This document shows, one piece after another, positions 36,126 to 48,053 of a stretch of 64,000 bases of DNA (the first letter of the stretch is position 1; each line of letters begins with the position of its first letter). Below the pieces are notes generated by a model. The model worked only from the letters and a program-made list of their open reading frames with translations, had not been told where the DNA came from and ran no database searches. Where the stretch lies: positions 930,001 through 994,000 of the forward strand of contig JAQJZZ010000008.1 of assembly GCA_030077755.1 (NCBI GenBank), given 5' to 3'. The DNA comes from Filosporella fistucella. Its lineage: Eukaryota > Ascomycota > Leotiomycetes > Helotiales. Position numbers and translations under genes: made by a program.

Positions 36126-36578
36126 CCGTGGGTGGACATAAGTCTGTGCACGGTGCCTATTTTACACCAAAACACTCCTACTTTAGCACCCACTAACTCT
36201 GTAGATTTATATGCTATTAACACGTAATCTTCTGCTTATTTATAGTTTTAAATAATTAAAAGTAATTAAAACTGATAGATTTATTTATTAGATTTTTAAT
36301 CGCGGGTAATATATTATTAACAATATTTAGCGAGTTTTATATACAAATTTTATAAGAAAATAGAAAACTTCTATTTCTTCTTAATTTATTCGATAACGAA
36401 TATTATTAGAATAAAATTCAAGAGAGAATTATAATCTATAGTATCGAGTGAGTAAATTCTTACAAGGGTTTAAGATAATTTTAGTAGTGGTATTTTATTT
36501 ATTTCAAGTGTTATATATATGATTATGGTGTTTTTGGAGCAAATTCGCGACCGTGCGCAGACTTTTGTCCACATACTG
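36126..36578. mobile_element. Tc1/mariner-like MITE, 453 bp
   Basis: Inverted ends of 29 bp match at 24 of 29 positions and share GGACA.AAGTCTG.GCACGGT; the right end begins CAGTATGTGG. TA dinucleotides flank both ends (36124-36125 and 36579-36580), as expected for Tc1/mariner/pogo insertions. The interior is A/T-rich and non-coding. It lies upstream of the exporter and downstream of the hydrolase. Confidence 0.8.
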
Positions 36579-36688
36579 TAGGTAAAAAAGTCGCCAGGTT
36601 TCTAGTACGGTGAGGTAGTACTAGACAATAAGTCACGATATGAATGGTACAAGTAGCGAATCGAATATATTGCCAGCATTACTTTGAC

Positions 36689-37773
36689 CTATTCAACACT
36701 TCCAATCCAATGTTTCTGGAGAAAATTGCAACCCTCCGATATCCAGTGCTCGTCCATTTTCAGGGATGAGTCAAAATTATGCCCCCCGGACTTGACGTGA
36801 AGTAGAGTAGGCACTTGCGGCAAGATCATCTGTACTTTCTTCAGGAACTCAACTGAACAGATTGGAGGAACCTAAAAACGTCAAGAGGATGAACCATATT
36901 CATGTTTCAATTTTGTACTCACGAGCGTATCTTGTTCTCCATGAAGCAACCACATCGGCGGGATGCTCTCTACTTTGTCAAGTCGAGCCATAATGTTGAG
37001 ACGCTCATCTGAATTTGACCTTAACAGCTTTGGCAGGCGTCCTTGTTGCATTATGCTCGTCACCAACCCCCACATAGCAGTAGGATCACCACTAGTCCGA
37101 ACAGCCCCGGGTATGACCTGCTTCATGTATCTCCGTATAATAGCCTCCGCTTCGCGCGGTGGAAGTGGCTTTGATCCCATTAGAGTTCTTTGATGTGGTA
37201 TGATGAAATCAGGAATGTCAACATAAAGAGGCGCAGATATGGATACGACTGCCTTAATGCCAGCTTTCTGGTTGAGCATAGCTGACTGCATCGCTTGAAA
37301 CCCTCCTGAACTTTGGCCAGCACAAAGTATCCTCGACAGATCTGGTTTTATAGGCCAGGGCTCAGCGATTGAAGAAAGGCTGCTATGTAACCAATACCAG
37401 AAACTGGAAATGTCATCTAGAACATCTGATCCATTGGCCTCTGGCAAAAGACGATAGTCTGGGCTGATGATGATAGCGTTTTGAGATCGAGAGAAGTCAA
37501 TTAACCTGGGACTACGAGTCAGCTCTGCTACATTATTCTCTAGAAATGAATGTTTTCTGCTCACCAGTCAGACCACCATGGCTCATAGAGGCGATCTCCA
37601 ACGATAAACGCTCCGCCATGCCAAAAGACGACGATTGGGCAAAGTTCATTGGGAGCATGCTGCGCTTCTTGAGGGATGAGGATGGACACCTGAAGTGAGT
37701 GCCCGTTAATCACATCGTAGACCTTCTCGAACTTGTCAAAAGCACGAAACTTGCTTGTGGAAGTGGGATCCAT
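36689..37773 (-). CDS. Alpha/beta hydrolase (HSL-type)
   Basis: Serine hydrolase of the hormone-sensitive-lipase-like group. Exons 37773-37565, 37505-36923, 36871-36689. Motifs: oxyanion-hole HGGAFIVGD, DYRLLPEANG, nucleophile elbow GQSSGG, acid in HGEQDTL, and the catalytic His in GGHNFD, which appears only in exon 3; so the triad is complete. Length is 324 residues from ATG 37773 (MDPTSTSKF); an in-frame ATG at 37920 would add 49 residues of no domain character. In PKS/alkylcitrate clusters such hydrolases release or edit the polyketide chain, since the PKS has no thioesterase; that role is inferred. It lies about 0.5 kb downstream of the PKS, on the same strand. Confidence 0.87.
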
Positions 37774-37920
37774 TGTTTGATCTCTGGTGTCGGTCCGCAC
37801 AAAAGGAGTGGAGTGAAGCAAGTTTCCAGAGAAGGTACTGAAAAGCACCCCACTATGGAGCTTTAGGCTCCAAAATCTCCAAGTCGGCCTCGGAAAATGC
37901 CTACGGTGTTCCTGCTGCAT

Positions 37921-38279
37921 GTATGTTGGGTCTTGGTCCTCCCACCCTGACGTCTTTGTCTGGCCGAATTTATGTTTCGGTTATCGTAAATACATGATGA
38001 AGTAAAGCTGCCTTTTTTATGAGGCTTTCTCAATGAAAACTTGACTTTATTGATGATGACTTGATCGATTATGGTTTATGCAAGTTGTGATGGGCTAGTA
38101 ATCCTCATACGCTATTCATGAAGATTCATGTGAACGAGTGAACTTTGGGTATGAGAATAGATAATAAAGAAAAAGATAAGCTCGGAGAAGAAATTCTGAG
38201 GCTATCAAGTTGAGGCTACTTCAGATGGGAATCTGATCTAAAGTAAGGTCCAGGAGTGCAAGATACTATGATGAGCTGT
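37921..38279. other. Spacer, hydrolase / PKS
   Basis: A/T-leaning 3' region of the PKS gene and upstream region of the hydrolase gene; no gene or repeat noticed. Confidence 0.5.
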
Positions 38280-41200
38280 CTAAATAATCCGCTTACTGCC
38301 ATGCTTATCCTTCAATCGCTGAACAGCTAACTCACCCAATTGTAGCAAATTGCCCCCGTCTCTTAACTCGAGTACCGAGACATCTATAGCGAACGCCTGC
38401 TTCCACCAGTTGCGGATTTCAATGGTCACAAGTGAGTCTATGCCTATAGAGCTCAGTGTCTGAGACGTATCCATAACAGTATGTTCTTTAGTGAGGAATG
38501 TTCGCACACGAGCAGCAATCTCCTTTGCAAAGAATTCTGCCATAGAGTGTTGCTCCAGTTGTTCAGGCTCCGATGCCAAAGAGGTCAAGAAGCGGCGAAG
38601 AGTCAAATTCTCTTGACCTTCAGTTCTATGTGAAACATCCTCAACGTTGCGGTAGATTGCTATGCGTGGGTCACGCCTCCAGACAACACCATTTTGGGGG
38701 TCTGTGATTGGCTTGTTTATATCGTTGAATAAGGTTATATGGCTGTGATTACTGTATCCTTTGGCCAGCGGGGTAAGAGGTAGTTTGATATAATGATTAG
38801 ATGAATGACATATAGCCAGCTGTAAACCAAAAAGAAATTCTTGCTCGGAAGCCAATATCATTGACGCCTCCTCCATTCTGCGTGCCACAGCTTGGGCTTG
38901 AGAAACAAATCCGACATCACCAACGGCACATATGTCGATAACGGATGCCGGAAGGCCCAGGCTTTGACGAAATTGAACAAAGGCATCGAGGTAACTATTG
39001 GCTGTAGCATAATTAGATTGGCCGTAAGATGCTAGGATACCGCTGTTGGAACTAAATAGCACAAAAAAATCCAAATCCTTGGGTAATATCCGGTGCAGAT
39101 TCCAAGTATCCTGGACCTTGGGACGGATTGCGGTCACCCAGGAATTATGATCCATGTTAATGAAGCCAATATCGCGCAGTACCATGGCCATTTGCATAAC
39201 ACTAGCAATCGGTTTTGGCGCTTGTTGAATAGTGTTTTGAACGAAGTCACTATTGGCAACATCGCCTTGGAAACAGTGCATAATACACCCCTTTTCCTTT
39301 ATCTCCCTAAGGAAGGCTTGATCTGTGGCTGAATTTCCGGCAGACCTTGAGATGACCATAATCTGATGAGCTCCAGAGGAAGCCATCCAGGAGATTACAG
39401 ACTGACCTAATCCTCCAAGTCCTCCGATCAAAAGGTACGACGCGTCTGATTTAAATTTTGGCTCCGGAACAGAAGGCGCCAGCGACAGGGTGTCATCCTG
39501 AGGCAGACTTATTACGATTCGACCCATGTGTACACCTTTCGACATATATAAAAATGCATCCTTCACTCTTTCGGCGTCGAATACAGTGGTGGGGAAAAGT
39601 GGGTAAATGTGGCCTTCTTCGTAGAGATCCTTCATTTTGGCCAGTAAACGCATCATCGCCGGCACATTGGCCATAGCAAGGCGAGAAAGATCTAGTCCAA
39701 AGTATGTGCGGTTCTCTTCGAAGAGATGCATGGCAAGTTGGGCCCGGCCGAGGAAATCTCGTTTTCCAATCTCCAGCATACATCCACCAGGAGCGACGCA
39801 CCTCCAAGATGCATGAAGTAGTTCACCTGAGAGAGAGTTGAGGACAACATCCACGCCAATACCATTGGTAGCCGTCTATCGAAAGACATTAGTACAATAA
39901 TTTTGAGAAAAATATTCAGAAGCTGAGAGCTTCGGGGCCTTTTCACTTCCCAAGAGATGAGTGCAGAGGAATGATAGCTCTGGTGACGGGTAGTAGACTG
40001 TCCGCTTCTCCAGGGAAATAAAGGAAAATAAAAACCTTACCATAATACCATCAACGAAGGTGTCGTCACGGGAATGGAAGATGCGCTCGCGAGGAATTCC
40101 CAAGTTATGCACAAGATGGTCTACCTTAGCTTGAGCACCTACGGTGACGTAGATTTCAGCTCCGAGCCATCTAGCGACATGGATAGCAGCGATGCCAACG
40201 CCACCTGCAGCGCTGTGAATGAGAACTGTCTGGCCCTTTTGCATATTTGCCTTGTCCAGAAAGCTCCAAAGTACTGTAAGATACGGAACACACATGCCGG
40301 CAGCATCCTCATCATTGAGGCCGTCGGGCACATGCACGCAATACATGGCTGGTCGCTGCAGCTCTGTCGCAAAAACAGCACAATCGACCCCAAGTGTCAT
40401 GACTCGATCGCCAGGTTTGAAGTTGTCGATGTTCGAGCCGACTTTGGTTTGGAGGATCAGGTCTAGCGTAGCTGGATGTAATGGATACGCCGACTCTTGC
40501 TCTTACTTGTCTATAATGACCGATGCAGCCACCCGGTCGGTCACACTTGCAGTTATTTGCTCCAAGCCGATAAATCGAGGACCGTAATTAAGACCAATCC
40601 TCGACATCGTCTTGTACCAGCGAGTTGAAGAGACTGCTTTAGAAAAAGTTTTGACGTCGGCTGCTGGGCGTGTAGTTGCACAACCATTAGTCACCAAACC
40701 CCAGCAGTGTCGAGTCCAAGTGCCGCTGCGGTACGAGGAAACGGAGAATTCGTACCATTTACTTTCCAAAGTCGTAGTCAACTGATTTTTTCGGAGGTTT
40801 GTCATGACCTCTGTGGCTCGGTCCTCAGCCACTACCATCGCGGAACTGATGTGAATATCTCTTAAGGTATAGGTTGTCGATTCAGTTAGTTGAATTATGG
40901 CCTCTCCAGCCATCGCCATGTAAGCGGCAGCAGGGAATACGATGTCGTTTCCCACGCAATGATCTTGCAGCCACGGTATATCTGTGAGCTTAATGTTATT
41001 TCTCCAAGTTGGATCAAGGTCACTGCTTTCCGGAGTTCCCATGCCCAGAAGATCATGGCACGGATACTTGCGGAATCGCCAGTTGCTCATGATACGGGAC
41101 TCGGCCCAATACTTTTCGTCATATTGCCAGGGATAATTCGGTAGATCTGGAAGAGTGACTGCATCAATGGAAAAGGGGAGTCTTGGGTTTAAACCGAAGC

Positions 41201-43971
41201 AATATAATTGGCCAATTGCGCCGAGGAATGTTTCCGAAGCATCTTTCCCGCGAGTTAGAACTGAAGCGTATGGAATTTTGTGTCCTATCTCCTTGTAAAT
41301 CTGCCTCAAAGGACCGGCCAAAGCACTATGAGGTCCAATTTCGAGGTGTGCAAGCTTCTGATCTGATTTCTTTATAAGATGGGTAATTGCTGAGCGGAAA
41401 AGTACTGGATTCTCCAAATTTTGTCTCCAGTACTTCGCACTAAAATCGATGGATCCACCGATTGCATTTGGATCCACACTTGAAAAGAATTGTATTTGCG
41501 CTGGTTTCGGTGATAGGTGTGGGCTTATAAGAGAAGTGTAAATCTCTCCTACTGCCTGCATGTGGTCTGCTCGTCATATCAGTAGCTGCCATTTGTGATC
41601 ATCGGGTATAATTTCAAGAATTGAGGTCTTACGGGAGTGGTAGGCTGTCGTGACCTGGAGCTTTCGGACTAGTGCATCAGGATAGTCTTGTCGCAAGACG
41701 CCCATCACTTTTTCTAGTGCATCCAAATCACCTGAAAGCGTAACGCTCGAAGCACTGTTTTCACAAGCAACTTTGAGCCCTGGTGTAATGTATGATGTTA
41801 ATTCTTCTCTTCCTAGTCCAACAGCAACCATACCACCTGAGAGGTTGCTTCGAGAACATATATAGCCACGATAGAAAGCTGTAATAATAGCTTCCTTTTT
41901 GGACACCGCTCCAGCTGCATAGGCAGCTGCTATCTCTCCGCTTGAATGGCCGACAACAGCTGCGGGCCTAACTCCGAACTCCGCTAAAAGGTCGACGAGG
42001 GCTATCTGCAAAGCAGTGCAAACAGGCTGTGCGCGCTCGGCAGTAGCTAAGATGCTCTTGTCTTCAAGGTTTATCAATGTATCTAAATTGTCAATGGTAA
42101 CGTATCATCGGGAATTGGAGTGTCTTACCCCATAAAGACCATGATGGCGCATGCTCAAGAGACTGCAGAACTTCGTCCAAGTGACGGACGCTGTCTGCAA
42201 AACTTGAGTAACCGTGCATTAACTCTCTGGCCATGGATACCCACTGAGCACCCTGTCCCGTGAATATAAAGGCTGCGCGACGGAAGCCTTGGTCGGCAAC
42301 TGGGGGAGCTGGCTTGAGTTGAACACTGCTGTCAACGACGCAGAAAGAGCCTACTTTCAAGTGCTCTCTTCTCGAAGAAAGCGTGAAGGCTACGCCTTCG
42401 ATTCTTTCGGGGTGGTTCATAAGATAATCCCCGTACCTTCTCACCATAGCATTAACCGCCTGAGGATTGGCTGCAGAGAAAAGAAGCAGAGACTTTCTCA
42501 AGGATTTCGGATTGGAGTGTAAGGTGAGACTGCGAGGGATTGCGAATGGGGACGGAATGCCAAAAGAGGCCGCGGAGTCCAGCACAAGGTGAACATTGGA
42601 GCCACTGATGCCGAACGAATTGAGACTGATGCGCTCGACAATTTCTTCGGGCCATGGAATTGGCTCGAGGGGTACCTTTAACTTAGCGTTCTCCCACGGG
42701 ATCTTAGGGTTAGGCGTATGGAACTTGATGTTTGGTAAGATGGTTCTATTTTCGAGTGACAGCACAGCCTTTGCAATGCTGGTAATAGCCGACGCGCCTT
42801 CCCCATGTCCCAGATTGGGCTTGACAGAGGTAATATATGCGCCATTGAAACATTTGGCAATTGCTGAGACCTCTTCTGGATCCCCAATAGCGGTGCCGGT
42901 GCCGTGGCATTCTACCACCTGCGTATCTGACAGATGAAGTCCCGCCATGGCATATGTCTGCCGGATCAGATCCTCGTGTGCTTTCGCATGGGGCATTGTA
43001 AAACTCCCCTTCATCCCATCCGCGTTGGCGCCAGCAGCACGGATGATAGCGCGAATAGGATTCCCATCTCGAAGCGCGGCATCCAGCCGTTTGATATAGA
43101 GAGCACCCACCGACTCGCCACGCGCAAAGCCATTTGCCGATGCATCGAAAGTCTTGCACGATCCGTCTGGGGACAGCGTCATCTGAGACGTGAGGCCAAT
43201 GTACCCTTGTGGCGTTAAGGTCAGGTTGGCACCAGCAACGATGGCTGATGAACATGATCCGGCGCGAATCGCCAGCACGGCCTCGTGAACCGCAAGAGCT
43301 GTTGCTGAGCAGGCACCCTTGATGGTCATGCTGGGGCCACGAAGATCATACTCGAATGCGAGTCGATTGCACAACACAAAGTCAGACTTCCCAGTCAGTT
43401 GATACGGTGCAAAGTCATGCACATCCTTTGCATGAAGCTCTTCCCAGTCCTGGGTGAAGTCGCCGACGTACGTTCCGATGCATTTACCACGGAAATCGAC
43501 CTCACCCGCGCTCTCCAAGGCTTCACGGGTCACCTCGAGAAGGAGACGCTGGGCGGGGTCTAGCTGTATTGCTTCCGCAGTTGTCATAGGGAACATTGAA
43601 ATGTCCAAGTAGGCAAGTTCGGCATCGATAAAATATCCATGCCTTGTGTTGATTGATCCTGGCTTGCCAGACTTATCATAATAGCTCTCAATGTTGAATC
43701 GGCTTAAAGGTATAGTTTGTCGGGCATCCCGTTTATTCACGAGGAATTCATAAAGGTCCGAATCTCTGCAAATTCCCCCCGGCAGTCTTAAGCCCATACC
43801 ACAGATGGCGATTGGCACCTGTGGCAATATTTCAAAGCTTTTGGGGTATCCGGTTGATCCATCTGCATTGTCATGGACTTGACCATTGATTTCGCCACCG
43901 AGGAATGAAGACGTATATGTTTCACCGTTTATGTTTGAATCCAGGCCGGCTAGTCTACTTTTGGAAGCCAT
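38280..43971 (-). pseudogene. Highly reducing polyketide synthase, broken
   Basis: Type I iterative reducing PKS. Exons 43971-42129, 42082-41633, 41566-40041, 39875-38280. Domains in order: KS (about residues 50-480; Cys in KGACSATA, His in ECHGTGTAIGDP and NLGHGEGAS), AT (FTGQGAQW, GHSSGE, AYHSHHM across a junction), DH start (LQDHCVGNDIVFP with the catalytic His), then HPATLDLILQ with the DH Asp, ER from mid-domain (FKPGDRVM, HSAAGGVGIAA), KR (GGLGGLGQS, YGQSNYATANSY), ACP (IGIDSL). No methyltransferase, no thioesterase. Two defects: TAA at 40503-40505 in DH, and DH fused straight to the middle of ER. About 1,800 codons remain against 2,300-2,500 usually. Start ATG 43971 (MASKSRLAG); the longer frame starts with TTG. 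Confidence 0.88.
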
Positions 43972-44423
43972 GTCAGACACTCCGTGTGATGAGAAGATTA
44001 TTCTTGTCGGAAATCGGTAATCTGGAAGAGGTGAGTGAGAGGCACTTGGAACGTCACTTGCACCAAACAATCGAGCAACCTCAAAACCTCGATACTAGCT
44101 CCATACCCGAATAATAAGTAATAAGCACAGGCTGATAACTATTTCAAAGATAATCACGACCCAACAATCCGGTAATCCAGCGATCCAGCAATCCAGCGAT
44201 CCAGCAATCCAGCGATCCAGCAATCCAAAAATCCAAAAATCCTTCTAGTTAGCTCTTCAGAAATCCGGCAATCCAGTAATCCCTCAATCCACCACCCAAC
44301 AATATGTATTTCCAACCACGCTAGTTTATGAACAACGGAAGTCTTTGAATTTCTCGACTGGACCGGATCTTCAATATCAATATTCATTTGAGGCACGTGG
44401 AGTTTGTGGGAATACAACCGAAA
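43972..44423. promoter_or_regulatory. PKS / citrate synthase divergent promoter
   Basis: A 452-bp region between the two start codons and so their likely shared promoter. Its centre (44161-44298) is filled by a minisatellite, listed separately. No known factor site is asserted. Confidence 0.55.
44161..44298. repeat. AATCCAGC/GATCCAGC octamer minisatellite
   Basis: Tandem octamers alternating AATCCAGC and GATCCAGC for about six units (44175-44228), flanked by looser AATCCAAA, AATCCGGC and AATCCACC copies. Same AATCC core as the arrays at 35943-36055 and, on the other strand, 47171-47220. Confidence 0.85.
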
Positions 44424-45886
44424 ATGATTGTTTCGAGTGAGGAGATACTATATGTTCGAGATGGCCGGACTAAACTTGAATATCAATTACCGATTTCCAA
44501 CAACACCATAGACGCTCATTTACTACGACAGATCAAAACTGACTCGAGCCGCGCAAGCACAAATTCTGGCTATGGACTCCGGGTATTTGATCCAGGCCTC
44601 AAAAACACGGCGATTATGAAGTCAGAGATCAGCGGCAGGTATGCTTGCAATTTGATAACGCCCCATATGCTTGTTACAGACCGAAGTAATGCACCCCATG
44701 CTAAAACTGAATAAAGGGACAAGAATGGGCAGCCAATTTACCGTGGATATCGACTTCGAGATGTCTGGGAATGTGACTTCGAGGATCTGTTTCACCTGTT
44801 AGTCTGGGGCGACATTCCAACCGCTTTACAAAAGAACACTCTGCAGCGGAAATTAACGAAGGCCCTTCAAGAGATCCCAGATGCTGTGGTGCATGTCGTT
44901 CAAACTTTTCCGTAAGTATACAGAATGATACTAAATCTCCCATTCCTAAATTTATTATTAGTAAGTCAAGCCCGCCATATCCAATGGTGCTTGCAGGGCT
45001 CTCAGCATGGCTCAGCACTGCGCCAGATTCCATTCCTACGCATAAAGGAGACTTGATATATCACAACGACCTTGAATTTGCAGATGAAAGGATTATACTA
45101 ACCGCTGCAGCATACGCTGCAATACTTGGACTTGTGTTTAGCCATCGAAAGGGTATTAGCCTAGCCCCGGCACGGGAGGACTATTCCTTTTATGAGAATC
45201 TTTTTCTTATGATCGGTGTTGTTGATTCTAAGACTAGCCGCACGAATCCCGCCGTGCTAGATTGCTTCCGCCGAGCAACAGTTCTCACTGCGGACAACGG
45301 CATGACGCAGTCAACTTTTACTATGCTCGTAACTGCCTCGGCCGGTGGCGACCCACTTTCCTGCCTTATTAGTGCTGTCTCAGCAGCCTACGGGCCTTTA
45401 CATATTGGAGCACAGGAAGTATTGTTTCAAGATCTGCAGGCAATTGGTAGCCCGGAGAACGTTCCTGCATTCTTAAACGACGTCAAAAACCAAAGGCGAC
45501 GGCTGTTCGGATTCGGTCATCGCGAACTCATCATCAGGGACCCCAGAGTGAACCCCATCGAGCTCATGCTGGAAGATTTGGACATAGTTTGGGAGGGCAA
45601 CCCTATGCTAGCAACCGCGCGCGAGTTGGATCGCCTCGCAACGGAGGACGAATACTTTCGAGGGCGACGACTGAAAGCCAATGGTGATTTTTATGCTGGC
45701 TTCGTTCTGGCTGCCATGGGCTTGGATGCAGACATGCATGTGTTGATGACTATCATGACAAGAGTGATTGGCCTTTTAGCCCACTGTAGGGAATCAATGG
45801 CGCAAGGAGTGAAGCTTTTTCGCCCTCTTCATGTCTATACGGGTCGTGAGCCAGGCGGAACATCCGACATCAAAGTCAAGTTATGA
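44424..45886 (+). CDS. Citrate synthase paralogue (candidate alkylcitrate synthase)
   Basis: Citrate-synthase-fold enzyme of 444 residues. Exons 44424-44638, 44717-44911, 44962-45886. Joins oxaloacetate to an acyl-CoA; in fungal clusters with a reducing PKS or FAS this family makes alkylcitrates. Motifs: DGRTKLEYQLPI, GLRVFDPGLKNTA, IYRGYRLRDVWE across the first junction, HLLVWGDIPT, catalytic His in GPLHIGAQEVL, second His in GFGHRELIIRDPR, Asp in NGDFYAGFVLAAMGL, Arg in HCRES and REP. The His of the canonical ADHE loop, which contacts oxaloacetate, is Asn here (ADNGMTQST). It shares a promoter with the PKS. No mitochondrial targeting peptide is evident at the N-terminus (MIVSSEEILYV), so it is unlikely to be the housekeeping enzyme. 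Confidence 0.9.
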
Positions 45887-46109
45887 ATCATCCAAGCTAA
45901 TAATTATACCTCACCGTTTTTCATCTCAGAATTTTACCTTGAAAAATTGAGTTGTTAAAAGAATAATAACCGACATGATGGGCAAAGCGAGTAGCCTAAA
46001 AGTGTTTGTTCCTCTTTTTTGTGGGTTTTTATTTGAAAGTTAAACTTTCATCAAATTTGTCTATGTATCCGTGGCCTCTTGATTTGTATAAATAGAATGT
46101 CTCATCACC

Positions 46110-47054
46110 CTAAAAATGCTGAAGTATTTCGTTGAAGAAGGACATCATCTTCCCAAAATCAACACCACGTAAGGCAAGCAAAAGCGATCCAGCGAGCAAC
46201 ACCAGTGGCACGCCAGTCCTCAACAGCAAGAATCCCAATCCACGCAACAAGCGCTTCTTGCGAATTGCCACGAAATCAGCAGTGGTATTAACATGCGGGA
46301 AAGGTACTTCAGGCTTCTCAACATTTAAAAATTGGCAAAGGGGCCCCCAACCCTGCCCGACTTTGAACTCGAGAAGTTGTGTTGGGGGAACGAGGCTCCG
46401 GATCTTTTCAGCATGATCAATGAATGCTTGACGGTCTCCTTTTGGTGTGATCACCCTCCTCAAGTCGTGGAGTAAAGTATGAAACTTCCACCACGGACCT
46501 AGGTCGAACTGTGACCAATCAGAACATCCCTCTTTTTTTGGAAACATTGAAAAGAGCAAGACATACCGGATCCCAGCTAAGAATCCAACCCAGAGACTTC
46601 CATCGGCGATAAGTCTCATCGACGGAGGTCTGCAAGGAGCTAACCCATGCATCGATGTCTCGTGTTGTGATGATGACTTTTGCGTGGGGAAAAGCTTGGA
46701 TTAAGTCTTCCGCTACAAAGGTGCAGGGTCCGTTGCAGACAGCGTTATACCCTTTAAGAAACTTGCGATATTCTCCCGTTCCATATGGTTGCACCGTCTT
46801 GAAATACTTGGCCCGTAGTGCTTCACCCCAAAGAGGGAACAGTTTTGGATTCTTATGCATTCCTCTTCCATGAAAAGATTTGTATCCAAGCTGCCCGAGG
46901 GCCATGTGCATTGCTTGAAGCTTTCTTTCAGCGACATTTATCTTCTGCGGACGGTTAATGACTTACAGATGGTACCTGTGCGAGGCATGCCAAGCACAAG
47001 CACCTCGATTTCTGGACCACCGCCACTGTCTGGAATTTCGTCTATAGCTCTCAT
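46110..47054 (-). CDS. Membrane-anchored sulfotransferase-like protein
   Basis: P-loop sulfotransferase-like protein (Sulfotransfer_4 type) of 277 residues. Exons 47054-46967, 46913-46567, 46508-46110. Motifs: EIEVLVLGMPRTGT with the PAPS-site loop, ISMHMALGQLGY across the first junction, CTFVAEDLIQAFPHAKVIITTRD, WWKFH, GWGPLCQFLNVEKPEVPFPHVN, then a basic stretch RKKRLLRG and a C-terminal hydrophobic helix (FLLLRTGVPLVLLAGSLLL). Proteins of this type recur in fungal metabolite clusters, but sulfate transfer has rarely been shown; the role here is open. It is convergent with the citrate synthase gene, 223 bp apart. Start ATG 47054 is the first Met before the P-loop. Confidence 0.88.
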
Positions 47055-48053
47055 AGTGCTAGAATATGACGACTGTTGACAGCAGATATCCTCAAAATGG
47101 CATGAATAACTCCAAGTACTTGAGTATCTGTCTAGTATATTTTATCCCGATAAATTGCATGCATAATGATGGCAGGATTCCGGGATCATAGGATTGGAGG
47201 ATTGGAGGATTGGAGGATTGTAAGCTATCACGAGACAAATATCTGGAACGTGATATCAATTCAGCGTTGTTAAGTTACTTACTATTAATAATTAAACGAC
47301 AATACTAGTGTATTTCAAATAAAGAAACTCTAAATAGTTTAAATTAATTTTTATATATTTTTCCTTAAAAAATAAATTATATTAGTTTAAAATATTAGTT
47401 TTAATAATTAATATTATAACCTAATCTATAAATTTAAAAGCGATAAGTACTTTGCCTAAAAAAATTCTAAAAGAAGAATAGCCATAAAACACTATGTAAT
47501 ATCGCAATTATTATATAATATGCGATCATGTTGCTACATGGCACCACACTTATGGCTCTCCGGATTGAAAAGTGCGTATTACGTCATGGTTCAAACCTGA
47601 TTAAATCTATGACCGCGCAGTTAGGAGCTACCTCCATGACTCCCTACTGGGCGGGGTTGTACAGTACAGTAACGAGCAAATCGGTTGGGTAACAGAAGAG
47701 CGCCAAGATAAATATGAAATACTTATCGGATTAATGCACATCTATTTGTGATGGGCATTTTTGTGCAGAATGGGAAAGTTCGAGATCTTTATAGTACATC
47801 CTCCGACACACAATTACATTAGTGGCTTGCCTTCACACAATAGCCAATTCCGAGGACTGGTTACCCTGCCAGATCGAGCAACATCCTATGAAGTTTGTTT
47901 TCGTATATTATAGCCTTATCCCTTTGAACGAATATTTTTGGATAGGCCAAAATTGGATACGGTCACCTCAATTACTCATATCGATCCGAGCTTAGATCAC
48001 ACCAATTGATATCATTGGTTTTAGAACAATCTTTCACACGATATACAGACGCT
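47055..48053. other. Spacer with minisatellite and A/T stretch
   Basis: Contains an octamer array at 47171-47220 (ATTGGAGG repeated three times after GGATTCCGGGATCATA), the reverse complement of the AATCC-type arrays in the cluster, and an A/T-rich run at about 47280-47520. No gene seen; upstream region of the bZIP gene. Confidence 0.6.

Noticed and set aside
40470..40505. 36-nt intron removing the PKS stop codon
   Set aside because: It would delete the DH Asp motif and shift the frame, so a true nonsense codon is more likely.
42289..43255. Long open frames overlapping the PKS on other frames
   Set aside because: Shadows of the KS coding frame without motifs or start context.
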